From Methyloprofundus sedimenti (lineage in GTDB: Bacteria > Pseudomonadota > Gammaproteobacteria > Methylococcales > Methylomonadaceae), in assembly GCF_002072955.1 (NCBI RefSeq), contig NZ_LPUF01000002.1:248001-312000 (forward strand): a stretch of DNA of 64,000 bases. Direction: 5' to 3'. Below the pieces are notes generated by a model. That model had not been told where the DNA came from. It made no database searches and saw nothing but the letters and a program-made list of their open reading frames with translations. The position numbers and the translations under genes were made by a program. Shown here one piece after another: positions 1-10,305 of the stretch (positions are counted from its first letter, which is position 1; each line of letters opens with the position of its first letter).

Positions 1-156
1 ATTACGTTTAGCTATGACTACTCCTTCAAATGCCTGTAATCTTTCGCGCTCGCCTTCCTTTACTTTTACCTGCACAACAACAGTATCGCCAGGGTTAAAA
101 ACTGGCATATCTTTTTTCAGCTGTTCTGCTTCTAATTGACTAATAATATTACTCAT
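1..156 (-). CDS. rplS: 50S ribosomal protein L19, 5' part
   Basis: Only the N-terminal 52 codons lie in the window; the rest runs off the left edge. The translation starts [20 protein letters not shown] and continues with a [14 protein letters not shown] stretch, which is the typical L19 start. L19 sits at the 30S/50S interface of the ribosome. It follows trmD by 9 bases, the usual last place in the rpsP-rimM-trmD-rplS operon. The identification is firm; only completeness is limited. Confidence 0.95.
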   Translation of the reverse strand, partial: MSNIISQLEAEQLKKDMPVFNPGDTVVVQVKVKEGERERLQAFEGVVIAKRN

Positions 157-165
157 TACTGCACC

Positions 166-912
166 TTATTTATTCTTTAATTCAATTTTAAATTCTTCTA
201 ACAACGCCTGCTGTTCCGTTGTTAATTCTTTATTCAACAACAAATCTGGTCTTTTCTGCCAGGTTCGCCCTAATGATTGCTGCAACCGCCAGCGTTCAAT
301 TCCTTTATGATTACCACTCAACAAAACATCAGGAACTTTTTTTCCTTCAATAACTTCTGGCCGTGTATAGTGAGGACAATCTAATAATCCATACATATGC
401 GAATCCTGCTGTGCAGATTCATCATCACCCAAAACACCAGGCAACAATCTTGACACACCGTCAATGACAACCAACGCTGCTAATTCACCGCCACTAATAA
501 CAAAATCACCCAGAGACCACTCTTCCTCGCATTCATCCTCGATAAAGCGCTCATCAATCCCTTCGTAACGCCCTGCGACTAAAATCAATTGATCCAAGGC
601 GACACTTTCGTTCAGAAGCTGCTGAGTTATAGGCCTTCCCTGTGGACTCAAATAAACAACTTTAACGCACCGTGCATCCGCTGAATCTTTAGCGTTATCT
701 ATAGCATCTTTTAAGGGTTGATACTTCATGACCATCCCCGGACCACCACCATAAGGCCGGTCATCGACTGTTTTGTGCCTATCCGAAGTATAGTTTCTTG
801 GGTTCCAGACTGATAAGTTAACTATTCCCTGTTTTATCGCACGCCCAGTAACTCCATACATTGCACTATCAAGCATCATTTCCGGGAAAATTGTGATCAC
901 ATCAAAACGCAT
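166..912 (-). CDS. trmD: tRNA (guanine-N1)-methyltransferase TrmD
   Basis: TrmD methylates G37 of tRNAs next to the anticodon, using S-adenosylmethionine, and prevents +1 frameshifting. The 248-aa length is normal. Trefoil-knot signatures are visible: YLSPQGRP around residue 90, [10 protein letters not shown] around 115 and [14 protein letters not shown] around 135, which form the SAM pocket. The gene overlaps the rimM stop by one base, so translational coupling is likely. It is the third gene of the rpsP operon. Nothing unusual is seen. Confidence 0.97.
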   Translation of the reverse strand: MRFDVITIFPEMMLDSAMYGVTGRAIKQGIVNLSVWNPRNYTSDRHKTVDDRPYGGGPGMVMKYQPLKDAIDNAKDSADARCVKVVYLSPQGRPITQQLLNESVALDQLILVAGRYEGIDERFIEDECEEEWSLGDFVISGGELAALVVIDGVSRLLPGVLGDDESAQQDSHMYGLLDCPHYTRPEVIEGKKVPDVLLSGNHKGIERWRLQQSLGRTWQKRPDLLLNKELTTEQQALLEEFKIELKNK

Positions 913-1415
913 TAAAAATCAGCATCCCAGTCGACCACCATCTCACCCGCTACCAGGTCAATATTGATTATAGTCTGTCCTTGTAAGAAAGGAATTAAAC
1001 GCTCCCTTTCCCCCGAGACAACCACAACATCATTAGCCCCAGTCTCCAGCATCTGCTGGACAACACCGAAATCTATACCTTCGACTGTTTTAACCTGCAA
1101 TCCAACAAGATCTGCCCAGTAGTACTCACCTTGCCCTGCTTTAGGCAATTGATCAGCATAAATAAAGATTTCCCAGCCATTTAATTGAGCTGCGTCATCC
1201 CTTTCATTAATACCTTCCAGACGAGCCACAACTGTTTTGCCATGTCGTCGGCCATCAATCACTTGAACTTCCTTGCTTTCCTTGCCCTTTTTTAAAGTCC
1301 AAGGAGAGTAAGTCAGTATATTTTCGCGTGTTTCAGTATATGAATATACTTTTACCCAGCCTCTGACACCAAAAATGCCCGAAACTTTACCAACACAAAC
1401 AAATTCTTCAGCCAA
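912..1415 (-). CDS. rimM: 16S rRNA processing protein RimM
   Basis: RimM is a 30S maturation factor that helps assemble the 16S 3' (head) domain and binds S19. The 167-aa protein shows the N-terminal beta-barrel ([19 protein letters not shown]) and a C-terminal PRC-barrel with the [11 protein letters not shown] motif. It lies 2 bases downstream of rpsP and touches trmD, the conserved order in gammaproteobacteria. Family and context agree. Confidence 0.96.
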   Translation of the reverse strand: MAEEFVCVGKVSGIFGVRGWVKVYSYTETRENILTYSPWTLKKGKESKEVQVIDGRRHGKTVVARLEGINERDDAAQLNGWEIFIYADQLPKAGQGEYYWADLVGLQVKTVEGIDFGVVQQMLETGANDVVVVSGERERLIPFLQGQTIINIDLVAGEMVVDWDADF

Positions 1416-1417
1416 GC

Positions 1418-1675
1418 TTATGCTGCAGCTGCTTGCTTTTTAGCATCTTTAATTAATTTAGCAACTCGCTCAGAAGGCTGCGCGCCTTTTGATTGCCAAT
1501 GCGCTACGCGCTCTTCATCAAGTCTTAATCTTTCCTCTGATCCTTTAGCTAAAGGATTAAAAAAGCCTAAGCGCTCAATATAACGTCCATCACGGCTGTT
1601 TCTGCTATCAGTCACAACTACATGATAAAAAGGACGATTTTTTTGCCCACCTCTGGCAAGACGAATAACTACCAT
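1418..1675 (-). CDS. rpsP: 30S ribosomal protein S16
   Basis: The 85-aa protein begins [20 protein letters not shown], the hallmark S16 start, and contains the [13 protein letters not shown] segment. S16 is an early 30S assembly protein. This is the first gene of the rpsP-rimM-trmD-rplS operon, separated from ffh upstream by 106 bases that presumably hold the operon promoter. There is a purine-rich stretch (TTTTTGAGGAAGTT on the minus strand) just before the ATG that can act as the ribosome-binding site. Confidence 0.97.
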   Translation of the reverse strand: MVVIRLARGGQKNRPFYHVVVTDSRNSRDGRYIERLGFFNPLAKGSEERLRLDEERVAHWQSKGAQPSERVAKLIKDAKKQAAAA

Positions 1676-1781
1676 CTAACTTCCTCAAAAATTACATTTA
1701 ACCAAATTTAATCCAACTATTCTACGCGTTTTAATTTTTATGTGAAGCAAAATTCTAAAAAACATAGCAAGTAATCGAAAT

Positions 1782-3137
1782 TTACATTCGCATTCCGCGC
1801 ATATTACTTTTTAATCCACGCATCATATTTGCCATATTTCCTTTTTTGAAGCGCTTCATCATTTTCTGCATCATTTTAAATTGCTTCAAAACACGATTCA
1901 CATCTTGCAGCTCTTGCCCACAACCCGAAGCAATACGTTTCTTACGATTACCTTTAATCAAATCAGGATGGCGTTTTTCCTGCTTAGTCATTGAGCGAAT
2001 AACGGCAATTTGACGCGACAATTCCTTATCATTGACTTTATCCCTCATTTCCTTTGGCACTTCATTAATACCGGGTAATTTATCCATCATTGCACCGACG
2101 CCACCCATACCCTGCATTTGCTCTAATTGCTCACCAAAATCGGCAAGATCAAAGGATTTTCCTTTTTGTAACTTTTTAGCTAACTTATCTGCTTTATCTT
2201 TATCGACCTTCTGCTCAATGTCCTCAATCAGACTGAGCATATCCCCCATACCCAAAATTCTAGAGGCAACCCGATCTGGATAAAAGGGTTCTAAAGCATC
2301 TGTTTTCTCACCGACCCCAACAAACTTAATAGGTTTCCCAGTGATATAGCGAATAGACAGGGCAGCCCCACCACGAGCATCACCATCCGTCTTCGTTAAG
2401 ATGACTCCGGTTAATGGTAGTGCCTCATCAAACGCTTTGGCCGTATTTGCAGCATCTTGTCCGGTCATGCTATCGACAACAAATAATGTCTCAACCGGAT
2501 TAATTGCAGCATGCAACTGCTTAATCTCAGTCATCATTTCATCATCGATGTGCAAACGTCCGGCGGTATCGACAATAACGACATCCAGGAATTTCCTTTT
2601 TGCCTGCTCAATGGCATTTAGCGCAATTTCGGCTGCGCTTTTCGTTACATCAGTTTCAAAAAAAGTCAGCGATAAATCATCAGCTAGTGTTTCCAGTTGT
2701 TTAATCGCAGCTGGACGGTATATGTCCGCACTCACCACCCCAACAGACTTCTTTTTTGTCTCTTGCAGCCAGCGTCCTAATTTAGCAACTGTAGTTGTTT
2801 TACCAGCACCTTGTAAACCAGCCATTAGAATAACAGCAGGAGGATTAGCCTTTAAATCCAGCTCCTCGTTTGCCTCCCCCATAATACTAACAAGTTCAGC
2901 CTGCACTACCTTAATTAGCGCCTGTCCTGGCGAAAGGCTTGCCTGCACTTCCTGCCCCAAAGCACCTTGTTTTACTTTCTCAATAAATGCAGTAACAACA
3001 GGAAGCGCAACATCCGCCTCTAACAATGCCATACGCACTTCACGCATGGCATCTTGAATATTCTCTTCTGTCAATCGGCCCTGGCCACGAAGATTTTTTA
3101 GGGTTTTGCCTAAACGGTCGGTTAAATTATCAAACAT
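1782..3137 (-). CDS. ffh: Signal recognition particle GTPase Ffh
   Basis: Ffh binds 4.5S RNA and targets nascent membrane proteins to FtsY and SecYEG. Its 451 aa show the N domain, a GTPase domain with GLQGAGKTTTVAKLG (about 108-122), DTAGRLHIDDEMM (about 190) and TKTDGDARGGAALS (about 248), and a methionine-rich M domain ending in MMKRFKKGNMANMMRGLKS for signal peptide and RNA binding. It is upstream of rpsP on the same strand, a common gammaproteobacterial order. No irregularity is seen. Confidence 0.97.
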   Translation of the reverse strand: MFDNLTDRLGKTLKNLRGQGRLTEENIQDAMREVRMALLEADVALPVVTAFIEKVKQGALGQEVQASLSPGQALIKVVQAELVSIMGEANEELDLKANPPAVILMAGLQGAGKTTTVAKLGRWLQETKKKSVGVVSADIYRPAAIKQLETLADDLSLTFFETDVTKSAAEIALNAIEQAKRKFLDVVIVDTAGRLHIDDEMMTEIKQLHAAINPVETLFVVDSMTGQDAANTAKAFDEALPLTGVILTKTDGDARGGAALSIRYITGKPIKFVGVGEKTDALEPFYPDRVASRILGMGDMLSLIEDIEQKVDKDKADKLAKKLQKGKSFDLADFGEQLEQMQGMGGVGAMMDKLPGINEVPKEMRDKVNDKELSRQIAVIRSMTKQEKRHPDLIKGNRKKRIASGCGQELQDVNRVLKQFKMMQKMMKRFKKGNMANMMRGLKSNMRGMRM

Positions 3138-3518
3138 AATCAGTACTAGATCTCACAAAAAGGCCGGCTAAGACTTATTTAATAACACAAATATATCTCA
3201 GCACAGTGTCTAAAATTACTTTAACTCTTAATTATCCTAAATATTTATGCGATGGTAAACAAATAAACTTAGAACTCGATTGAAATACAGTTAATTTTTA
3301 CAGGAAAAATTACAATATTTATAGATTCTCGCTTTCTCCATAGACTTCAGTGCAACCAAATAGACAGGATAATAAGCTACTGAACTTTCTCAGTTTTTCG
3401 GGTGTCATCTGGCCAGCTGGGGTATTTATTAATAGGATTGCCTCATTGCCCCCCAACAAAAAATCGCACAACGCTATGAATTGCTATAGTTTGCTTTTCA
3501 AATGCAGAGATCAGTGCA
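3138..3518. other. Intergenic region without recognised gene
   Basis: These 381 bases lie between the start of ffh and the end of the response-regulator gene, both on the minus strand. The stretch is AT-rich and should contain the ffh promoter. I see no convincing protein, RNA gene or strong terminator. A plus-strand reading frame beginning near 3350 runs into the neighbouring gene antisense and has no family features. Confidence 0.5.
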
Positions 3519-4886
3519 CTATTCTTTTATATTTAAAGCGTGTAACTTACGGTATAAATGAGTTCGTTCCACACCGACTGCTGTCGCTAACTTGGCAACG
3601 TTTCCCTGATTTTTTTCAAAATGATATTCTAAATATGCTTTTTCAAATTGCTCTCTTGCTTCTTTAAGAGAAAGCTTGAAAAAAATCGGCACACTATCCT
3701 GCTGCTCTACCGCAACACTGTCCAACACTGTGCCGAGTGCGGTTTTTACCTCGGCCAGCTCGATATCATCACCAGCACCCAAAATCATTAAGCGCTGTAC
3801 CAGGTTTTTTAATTCTCGAACATTTCCTGGCCAGATATAATTCCTTAAAAAATTCTGTGCGGACATAGTGAACTTTCTAAATGCCAATTTCTCATGCTGG
3901 ACAAAATAATCGACATAAAATTGTAACAATGCGGGAATGTCTTCACTGTGCTTGCGTAAAGGCAAGACTTCCATAGTGACTTCATTGAGCAAATAATACA
4001 AATCCTGTCGAAAACGCCCTTCTTTTACTTCATTTTCGAGAATTACCCGCGTAGAGACCATCACGCGAACATCTACATGTACCTGCTCAGTTCCTCCCAC
4101 GCGTAAAAAAGAACGGGACTCGAGAGCACTTAATAGTTTTAACTGAGTCTGGGCATCCATACCTGCTATTTCAGCTAAAAACAAGACACCACCATGTGCT
4201 CGCTCCAGCAAACCTGGAAAAACCGCCCCTTCAATCTCTTTACCAAAAAATTCTACCGCTGCGTTTTCCGGTGCGATACTGCCCACAGCAACATCAATAA
4301 AAGGACCATTCTTTCGCCCACTGTGCTCGTGCAAAAATCGCGCATACAACTCTTTTCCTACACCACTTTCCCCGACAAACATAACTTTAGTGTCATGCTG
4401 AGCAAGGCGTTTTAATTGTTCTTTAATACGCTCTGCAAAGGCACTACGCCCAACAGGCTCATTAACCACAGAAAGCTGTTGCTTTAAACCCGCATTCTCT
4501 CTCTGTAACATATGCGCATCAACTGCACGCTCAACGACTAATAGTAAGCGTGCTAATGATAGCGGTTTTTCCAAAAATTCATACGCGCCAAGTTTGGTTG
4601 CTTCAACTGCAGTTTCAATTGTACCGTGCCCAGACATCATAATAACTGGTGAAACAAACAACTCATCTTCTCCCCATTCCTTTAACAGCGTAATTCCATC
4701 TGTATCTGGCATCCAGATATCCAATAGAATCAAATCTGGCTGATGGCGTAGCTTCAAACGCCTGGCCTCTTCGGCATTCCCTGCCATATATACGATATAC
4801 CCTTCATCCTGAAGAATTTCCTGAACTAGCTGACGAATATCTGGCTCATCGTCTACCACTAAAATATTTGCTTTATATCCACTCAT
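3519..4886 (-). CDS. NtrX-like response regulator with degenerate AAA+ domain
   Basis: The protein has an N-terminal receiver with phospho-acceptor Asp56 in LLDIWMPDTDG and acidic pocket DDE at 12-14. A sigma-54-activator-type AAA+ domain has Walker A GESGVGKE at about 172-179, and a Fis-type helix-turn-helix lies at the C-terminus (ATAVGVERTHLYRKLH). Two key features of sigma-54 activators are altered: the GAFTGA loop reads GAVFPG (about 220-225), and Walker B reads LFLAEI instead of LFLDEI. It therefore probably binds DNA without activating sigma-54 in the classical way, as described for some NtrX proteins. Its start overlaps the stop of the kinase gene (ATGA), indicating co-translation. 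A DNA-binding regulator downstream of the adjacent kinase is the likely role; the regulated genes are unknown. Confidence 0.88.
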   Translation of the reverse strand: MSGYKANILVVDDEPDIRQLVQEILQDEGYIVYMAGNAEEARRLKLRHQPDLILLDIWMPDTDGITLLKEWGEDELFVSPVIMMSGHGTIETAVEATKLGAYEFLEKPLSLARLLLVVERAVDAHMLQRENAGLKQQLSVVNEPVGRSAFAERIKEQLKRLAQHDTKVMFVGESGVGKELYARFLHEHSGRKNGPFIDVAVGSIAPENAAVEFFGKEIEGAVFPGLLERAHGGVLFLAEIAGMDAQTQLKLLSALESRSFLRVGGTEQVHVDVRVMVSTRVILENEVKEGRFRQDLYYLLNEVTMEVLPLRKHSEDIPALLQFYVDYFVQHEKLAFRKFTMSAQNFLRNYIWPGNVRELKNLVQRLMILGAGDDIELAEVKTALGTVLDSVAVEQQDSVPIFFKLSLKEAREQFEKAYLEYHFEKNQGNVAKLATAVGVERTHLYRKLHALNIKE

Positions 4887-7033
4887 TGCTGTGTCTCTTC
4901 GAATATTGCTGGAAATTGCATAATAAAACCAGCTCCCTGCTTATAATTACTATCCAGACGGATAGTTCCACCATGCTCTTCAATAACTTTCTTCACAATC
5001 GCCAAACCTAAACCCGTGCCTTTTCGCTTATTAGTGACATAAGGGTCAAAAATACTTTTTGCCTGGTTTATATCAATACCACTTCCGGTATCGTAAATAC
5101 CTAACTGCACCATAGTACTATTATATTTTCTGACTGCCTGCAATTTAATAATGATTTTTCCTTTACCATCCATCGCCTCCAGAGCATTTTTAAACATATT
5201 ATGCAAGACCTGACGTATGCTCACTGCATCCGCTTTAATTAACGGAATACTTTCCCCTAATTGCAATTCAAATTCTATTTCAGGGTTCGCTCCATACAAG
5301 ATAATAACTTCTTGCACCAAGGCCAGTAAATCAAGATTGGCTGCTTGATTTCTCACTGGTTGCGCATATTCGGAAAAATCATCAACCATATGCTTCATTG
5401 CTTCCACTTGCTGGATAATAGTTCCCGTAGAACGACTCAACATCTGTGCATCTTCCTTTTCAAGCTTTGCTGATAGCTTATGTTGCAACCGTTCGGCAGA
5501 TAATTGTATCGGTGTTAAGGGATTTTTAATTTCATGAGCCAAGCGCCGCGCTACTTCTGACCAGGCTGCATTTTTTTGTGCCTGTATTAAATCTGTTATA
5601 TCATCAAAAACCAGCACAGCCCCAATATAGCCTCCTTCGGTAGAAAACAGAGGAGTACCCTGGCATAACAATTCCTTTCGTCCATCAGGTCCGTCAACTA
5701 CGATATTGCGTTGCCAAATATCAAATGATTTTTCTAATAAAGGCTGAACAACGTCAACCAGCGCCATTAAATCAGGTCGCCCCTTTGCTAATTGAATTAA
5801 ATTCTGCCCATAAAAACGCATAACCTGCACATGCAAAATAATGCTTGCCGCCTGGTTTGCTGTGCGGATATTCAAACTTGAATCAAAACTCAATACCCCT
5901 GCTTTTAAGCTGGTTAACAATGTTTCTAAATAAGCTCTTTGGCGTTCAATTTCATAAGTACTTTTTCGCGTCTCATCCTGTGCTCGTGAAATCTGACGCA
6001 CCATTTCATTAAACGACTCAACCAAAAAGCCTAAATCATCCTGCCGTTTTGCTGGTAATAATTGCTCATAATATCCTGCGGCCACTGCCTGTGTACCACG
6101 AACTAAATCACGAATGGGGGCAATAATGCCGCGCACACTAATAAATGCAGCAGAAACAGCAGCCAAAAAACTCATTAACAACACCAGAGACAAAACCAGA
6201 GAAAAACTGACCTTTAAAGAATGCCTTAAATAAGTCATTTCCTGAAATCTGACATAGGCAAATTCCACAGAATCGGTTAAATCATTAATACGTTCTGGTA
6301 CCGGATAAACTATCTGTAAAAAATAGTCTTTTCTCGGTCTAATCGCAACAATGGTTTGCACGACCAACCTGCCATCTACCGAGGCAAGATTAACAAAATC
6401 TTCACCTTGCTGTACCTGAAAAAACAAGGAACTAACTGGCAAGCTAGGTAAAATATCACTCTGAGTCAAACCACTAAACGCAATAATTTTGCCTTTTTTG
6501 GTCAACAAAGTGACCTCATTTGCAGCCGCTATTTCGCGTAATTGCTCTATCTCCAGACTAATCTCTTGTATAGTCTTATTGCGTAAAGATTCTGTTAAAC
6601 GTTGCGATTGTTTTAAGTTCCAACGCACCCGCTGCTCCAAAGCCGAGTGACTTAATTCCAGCGCATCTTCCATCGCAGCATCCAGCTCCACATTAAACCA
6701 GCTATCAATGCTCTGATGTAAAAATTTCATAGAAAAATAAAACACCGTACCAGCGGGCACTAAAGATAAAACAATAAATAACAAGACGATATTAGTCGTT
6801 AAGCGTGAACCTGCTTCACGTTTTTTGAGTCTGCGAGCCAGGGAAAAAATGTTGTAGCCCACTAATGCTAGTAAACATATGGTCCCCACAACATTACTCA
6901 AGAGTAGCCAGGAGTACATATCCCCCAGACTTGAGGTATCCTGCAACGCTGAGCTCATTAACTGCAGAGACAGTACAATAAAACTCAGTAGAAACAGAAT
7001 AGAAACGCTAAATGGAATTTTTATTCGCACCAT
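4883..7033 (-). CDS. NtrY-like membrane sensor histidine kinase
   Basis: This 716-aa kinase starts with two membrane segments (near 10-30 and 42-65) and a third near 85-105. An extracytoplasmic region follows, then another membrane helix near 285-305, a HAMP domain, a PAS domain, a HisKA domain with ARRLAHEIKNPLTP (phospho-accepting His near 500), and a HATPase domain ending in GTGLGLAIVKKVIEEHGG. This layout is that of NtrY. It overlaps the following regulator gene and the end of the preceding DUF4390 gene, so the three are probably one transcript with rsmB. In other gammaproteobacteria the pair also lies behind rsmB. The signal sensed is unknown. Confidence 0.9.
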   Translation of the reverse strand: MVRIKIPFSVSILFLLSFIVLSLQLMSSALQDTSSLGDMYSWLLLSNVVGTICLLALVGYNIFSLARRLKKREAGSRLTTNIVLLFIVLSLVPAGTVFYFSMKFLHQSIDSWFNVELDAAMEDALELSHSALEQRVRWNLKQSQRLTESLRNKTIQEISLEIEQLREIAAANEVTLLTKKGKIIAFSGLTQSDILPSLPVSSLFFQVQQGEDFVNLASVDGRLVVQTIVAIRPRKDYFLQIVYPVPERINDLTDSVEFAYVRFQEMTYLRHSLKVSFSLVLSLVLLMSFLAAVSAAFISVRGIIAPIRDLVRGTQAVAAGYYEQLLPAKRQDDLGFLVESFNEMVRQISRAQDETRKSTYEIERQRAYLETLLTSLKAGVLSFDSSLNIRTANQAASIILHVQVMRFYGQNLIQLAKGRPDLMALVDVVQPLLEKSFDIWQRNIVVDGPDGRKELLCQGTPLFSTEGGYIGAVLVFDDITDLIQAQKNAAWSEVARRLAHEIKNPLTPIQLSAERLQHKLSAKLEKEDAQMLSRSTGTIIQQVEAMKHMVDDFSEYAQPVRNQAANLDLLALVQEVIILYGANPEIEFELQLGESIPLIKADAVSIRQVLHNMFKNALEAMDGKGKIIIKLQAVRKYNSTMVQLGIYDTGSGIDINQAKSIFDPYVTNKRKGTGLGLAIVKKVIEEHGGTIRLDSNYKQGAGFIMQFPAIFEETQQ

Positions 7034-7596
7034 CTTTTCTCATTTGTCGACAAGTCCCATTGGCTGTCAAAATAAGCGACAGGCCGTAATGGTGCAGGTA
7101 GCATTTCTTTATCAAAAGATATATTTAAGACACTGATGACACATTGCTTAGCAACATATCCCGATAGCGGCATTTCCTCTGTTTCAATATGTTGCATAAA
7201 GGCAAGCGCTTCTGACAAGCTGTAAAATCGCCTGAATGTTTTTTTGCGCTCATCTTTAACTCGAAAATTATCCAGCAAAGTATAATATGTCAAACTATAG
7301 CGATAAGTATGGGCAAACAAAGTTTTGTCCCAAAAACGCTTTTTCTGCTTCAGCTCAATTGATACATCCCAAAATAAGGCAATACCACTATACAGAGCCT
7401 CTTCTGCTTCAGGACTCAACTTAAAATCGAGGAGAATACTTAGCTTAGCCTTGTTGTCTATCAAACTTAACTGCGCCTGTTTAATTTTGACAAATTTACC
7501 ACCTGCATAGCAAACATCCCATCCACTGAGTATGATAACAAGACAACATAACAACAGCGCTTTACTTTTTCTGCAACCGCGCATAATAAAACCCAT
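7021..7596 (-). CDS. DUF4390 family exported protein
   Basis: The 191-aa protein has a hydrophobic signal segment (ALLLCCLVIILSGWDVCYAG, ending near residue 31) and a body of the DUF4390 type, which is usually encoded between rsmB and the NtrYX-like pair, as here. The function of the family is not known to me. The gene starts inside the last codons of rsmB and its end overlaps the kinase start, so tight translational coupling is likely. A second ATG four codons in (7584) is an equally good start; neither has a strong Shine-Dalgarno sequence. Confidence 0.8.
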   Translation of the reverse strand: MGFIMRGCRKSKALLLCCLVIILSGWDVCYAGGKFVKIKQAQLSLIDNKAKLSILLDFKLSPEAEEALYSGIALFWDVSIELKQKKRFWDKTLFAHTYRYSLTYYTLLDNFRVKDERKKTFRRFYSLSEALAFMQHIETEEMPLSGYVAKQCVISVLNISFDKEMLPAPLRPVAYFDSQWDLSTNEKRWCE

Positions 7597-8848
7597 CCAT
7601 ATATTGGCTGCCAGTTAGTACCTGACGACCAAATGGCCGCTTATTCCCCCAGTCCGCATCTATTAATAATTCCTGTGCATCATCATGCTGTTGCAAAAAA
7701 TGCTCAATTTGTAACTCATTCTCTTGTTTTAAAATTGAACAAGTTGCATACAACAGTATTCCTCCAGAGGCTAATAAGCGCCAGCTAGCATGCAAAATCT
7801 CCTGTTGCAATGCCTGCAACTGAGCAATATCTTCTGCGCGTCGTAATAATTTAATATCCGGATGTCGCCGCACAACCCCTAAAGCAGAACAGGGTGCATC
7901 CAGCAAAATACGCTCAAATGCAACACCATCCCACCAGCTATCAGGCTGCGCCGCATCAGCAGCTAACAAATCTGCACTAAGGTGTAATCGAATTAAATTT
8001 TCTTCTACTCTTGTCAGGCGCTGCGCATCAATATCAATGGCTAACATGCTTTTTAATTCAGGCTGTAACTCCAGAATATGCGCAGTTTTTCCTCCTGGTG
8101 CAGCACAAACATCCAGGACACGATCTCCAACCTGCGCATCTAGAAGTCCCGCCGCTAGTTGCGCAGCCGCATCTTGAACTGAGACCCAGCCTTCAGCAAA
8201 TTTTGGCAACTTATCAACCATCATTGGCTCAGACAAGATAATAGCTTGCCCTGAACTGGCTAAAGCACTTGCTTCTATCTGCTGTTCAGCCAATAAATTC
8301 AAATACGCATCACGCTGACAAAATCGCGTATTTACCCGTAAAGTCATCGGTGCCGTGTGATTATTTGCCTGGAAAATTTGCTTGGCGTCACTACTACCCC
8401 AATCCGCTTTAATCGCCTTAATCATCCAGTCGGGATGCGCATAAGCAACATGCTTATCTGCTAAAGCCTCCAATTCATCCTGTTCTCGTAAGTAACGCCT
8501 AAGCAATGCATTCAGTAATGACTTTGCCCACTGTTTTCTGTTCATTACCGCCACAGTCTCAGAAACAGCCGCATGATCTTTAACACGCATATATTTCAGC
8601 TGATACAAACCTAGTAGTGCCAATGCTTTAATTTGTATATCCTTATCTTTAATTGGCCTGTTGACTAGCTGATTTAAGATGTAATCAAGCCGATAATACT
8701 GCCTAACCGTGCCATAACACAAAGCCTGAATAAAGGCTTTTTCCTGTTCATCCTGTACTTCCATCCACGCAGTTTCAAGAGCCGCTGTCATAGACTTGCC
8801 TGACAATACTTTCACTAAAACATTTGCTGCAACTAATCGAGAATTCAA
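7562..8848 (-). CDS. rsmB: 16S rRNA m5C967 methyltransferase RsmB
   Basis: RsmB makes 5-methylcytosine at position 967 of 16S rRNA. The 428-aa protein has the N-terminal NusB-like RNA-binding domain (residues 1-130) and a Rossmann methyltransferase domain with the SAM motif CAAPGGKTAHILEL near 250, the DAPCSALGVVRRHPD motif near 320 and the catalytic ATCSILKQENE cysteine near 375. The gene follows fmt by 25 bases in the conserved def-fmt-rsmB order. Length and motifs are complete. Confidence 0.96.
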   Translation of the reverse strand: MNSRLVAANVLVKVLSGKSMTAALETAWMEVQDEQEKAFIQALCYGTVRQYYRLDYILNQLVNRPIKDKDIQIKALALLGLYQLKYMRVKDHAAVSETVAVMNRKQWAKSLLNALLRRYLREQDELEALADKHVAYAHPDWMIKAIKADWGSSDAKQIFQANNHTAPMTLRVNTRFCQRDAYLNLLAEQQIEASALASSGQAIILSEPMMVDKLPKFAEGWVSVQDAAAQLAAGLLDAQVGDRVLDVCAAPGGKTAHILELQPELKSMLAIDIDAQRLTRVEENLIRLHLSADLLAADAAQPDSWWDGVAFERILLDAPCSALGVVRRHPDIKLLRRAEDIAQLQALQQEILHASWRLLASGGILLYATCSILKQENELQIEHFLQQHDDAQELLIDADWGNKRPFGRQVLTGSQYMDGFYYARLQKK

Positions 8849-8873
8849 TTTATCATTCCTTTACTAAGTCCAT

Positions 8874-9797
8874 TTAGCTCAATCGTAAACCAGCTACATG
8901 ATGTGCATTTAAAAAATCAGCTACCTGTATACGTTTTTTACCCGGCATCTGAATTTCCAGCAAACGCAATACACCTTCCCCGGTTACCACATCAATATGC
9001 TTGTCATCATCTAAAATCAAACCAGGTGTTGAATTAACATTGTCATCTACCACTTCTGCCTGCCAAATACGCATTACTTTATCTTGTAACTTTGTCTGTG
9101 CAACAGGCCAGGCATTTAATCCTCTTACCTGACGCGCTAAATGAACCGCTGGATGTGTCCAGTCTATTTCCGATTCGCTTTTCTCAAGCTTATGAGCATA
9201 TGTGACCAAAGCTTCATCTTGTTTTTCAGACCTTAATTGATTCGTTTGCATCAATAACAATGTTTCTCGCAAACCTTCTGCTCCAAGTACCTTCAAGCGA
9301 TCATGCAATTCACTCGCTGTTTCATGCTCACCAATTTCACAATTTGTCTTATACAACATATCACCGGCATCCAGCTGTTTAACCATGTGCATAATCGTCA
9401 CGCCAGACTCTTTATCGCCCGCCATAATGGCGCGATTAATAGGCGCAGCGCCGCGCCACCGAGGCAATAACGAGCCATGGATATTAATACAGCCAAGCCT
9501 GGGAATATCTAATACTGTCTGAGATAAAATCAGGCCATAGGCTACAACCACCATTAAATCAACATCCAGAGCTTTTAACTGCGCTATATCAGTTTCTTGT
9601 TTGAAGTTTAGCGGCTGAAAAACAGGTATTCCCGCACTTAATGCCAAGGCTTTGACCGGACCTGGTAATAACTTCCGGCCTCGCCCGGCTGGTCTATCCG
9701 GTTGCGTATATACGGCCATTACTTCATGTTCAGAATTCAGCAGCATTTGCAATGCCGGCACTGCAAAGTGAGGTGTTCCTGCAAAAATAATTTTCAT
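8874..9797 (-). CDS. fmt: Methionyl-tRNA formyltransferase
   Basis: Fmt formylates Met-tRNA(fMet) with 10-formyltetrahydrofolate for translation initiation. The 307 aa include the N-terminal [16 protein letters not shown], the catalytic region [18 protein letters not shown] (near 110-127; Asn in CINIHGS and His are active-site residues) and the C-terminal OB-fold with a [10 protein letters not shown] segment. It is placed 4 bases after def, the usual partner that later removes the formyl group. No oddities. Confidence 0.97.
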   Translation of the reverse strand: MKIIFAGTPHFAVPALQMLLNSEHEVMAVYTQPDRPAGRGRKLLPGPVKALALSAGIPVFQPLNFKQETDIAQLKALDVDLMVVVAYGLILSQTVLDIPRLGCINIHGSLLPRWRGAAPINRAIMAGDKESGVTIMHMVKQLDAGDMLYKTNCEIGEHETASELHDRLKVLGAEGLRETLLLMQTNQLRSEKQDEALVTYAHKLEKSESEIDWTHPAVHLARQVRGLNAWPVAQTKLQDKVMRIWQAEVVDDNVNSTPGLILDDDKHIDVVTGEGVLRLLEIQMPGKKRIQVADFLNAHHVAGLRLS

Positions 9798-9801
9798 CTG
9801 T

Positions 9802-10305
9802 TTATTTTTCTCTTTTATGCAGTTTATCCATTTTCTTTTTAATTCTTTGACGCTTTAAAGGCGACAAATAATCAACAAAAAGTTTGCCCTGCAAATGGTC
9901 CATTTCATGCTGAATACAGACAGCTAATAATCCTCTGGCTTCTATTTCAAATGATTTTCCTTTTTTATCTAATGCAGCCACCTTAACCTCTTCTGCACGC
10001 TGCACAGGTTCAAAGATGCCCGGTACCGATAAGCAACCTTCATCTGACTCCTCTTCCCCCATTTGCTCAATAATCTCAGGATTGATTAAACAGATGGGAT
10101 TATTTTTATCCTCACTTGTATCTATAACAATAATACGTTTATGTATATCTACCTGTGTTGCCGCCAAACCCACACCATGTGCTTCATACATTGTCTCTAA
10201 CATATCATCAACCAAGCTCTCAATCGCCTTATCAACCACCGCCACAGACTTCGCCACAGTTCGCAAACGCGGGTCAGGAAACTCAAGAATTGATAAAATA
10301 CTCAC
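9802..10305 (-). CDS. def: Peptide deformylase
   Basis: This metal-dependent hydrolase removes the N-formyl group from new proteins. All three motifs are present: [10 protein letters not shown] (motif 1), EGCLSVPG (motif 2, metal-ligand Cys) and [12 protein letters not shown] (motif 3, HEMDH with two His ligands and the catalytic Glu). I chose the GTG at 10305, giving [15 protein letters not shown], because GGAGAG lies at a normal distance upstream. An in-frame TTG at 10317 would add four residues. It is the first gene of def-fmt-rsmB and diverges from the exported-protein gene at 10462. Confidence 0.96.
   Translation of the reverse strand: MSILSILEFPDPRLRTVAKSVAVVDKAIESLVDDMLETMYEAHGVGLAATQVDIHKRIIVIDTSEDKNNPICLINPEIIEQMGEEESDEGCLSVPGIFEPVQRAEEVKVAALDKKGKSFEIEARGLLAVCIQHEMDHLQGKLFVDYLSPLKRQRIKKKMDKLHKREK

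Noticed and set aside
2401-3057. 218-codon plus-strand frame
   Set aside because: It lies antisense to ffh, is Ser/Ala-rich without family features, and is a shadow of the conserved GTPase gene.
3350-3667. 105-codon plus-strand frame
   Set aside because: Half lies in AT-rich intergenic DNA and half antisense to the response regulator; no recognisable motif or ribosome-binding site.
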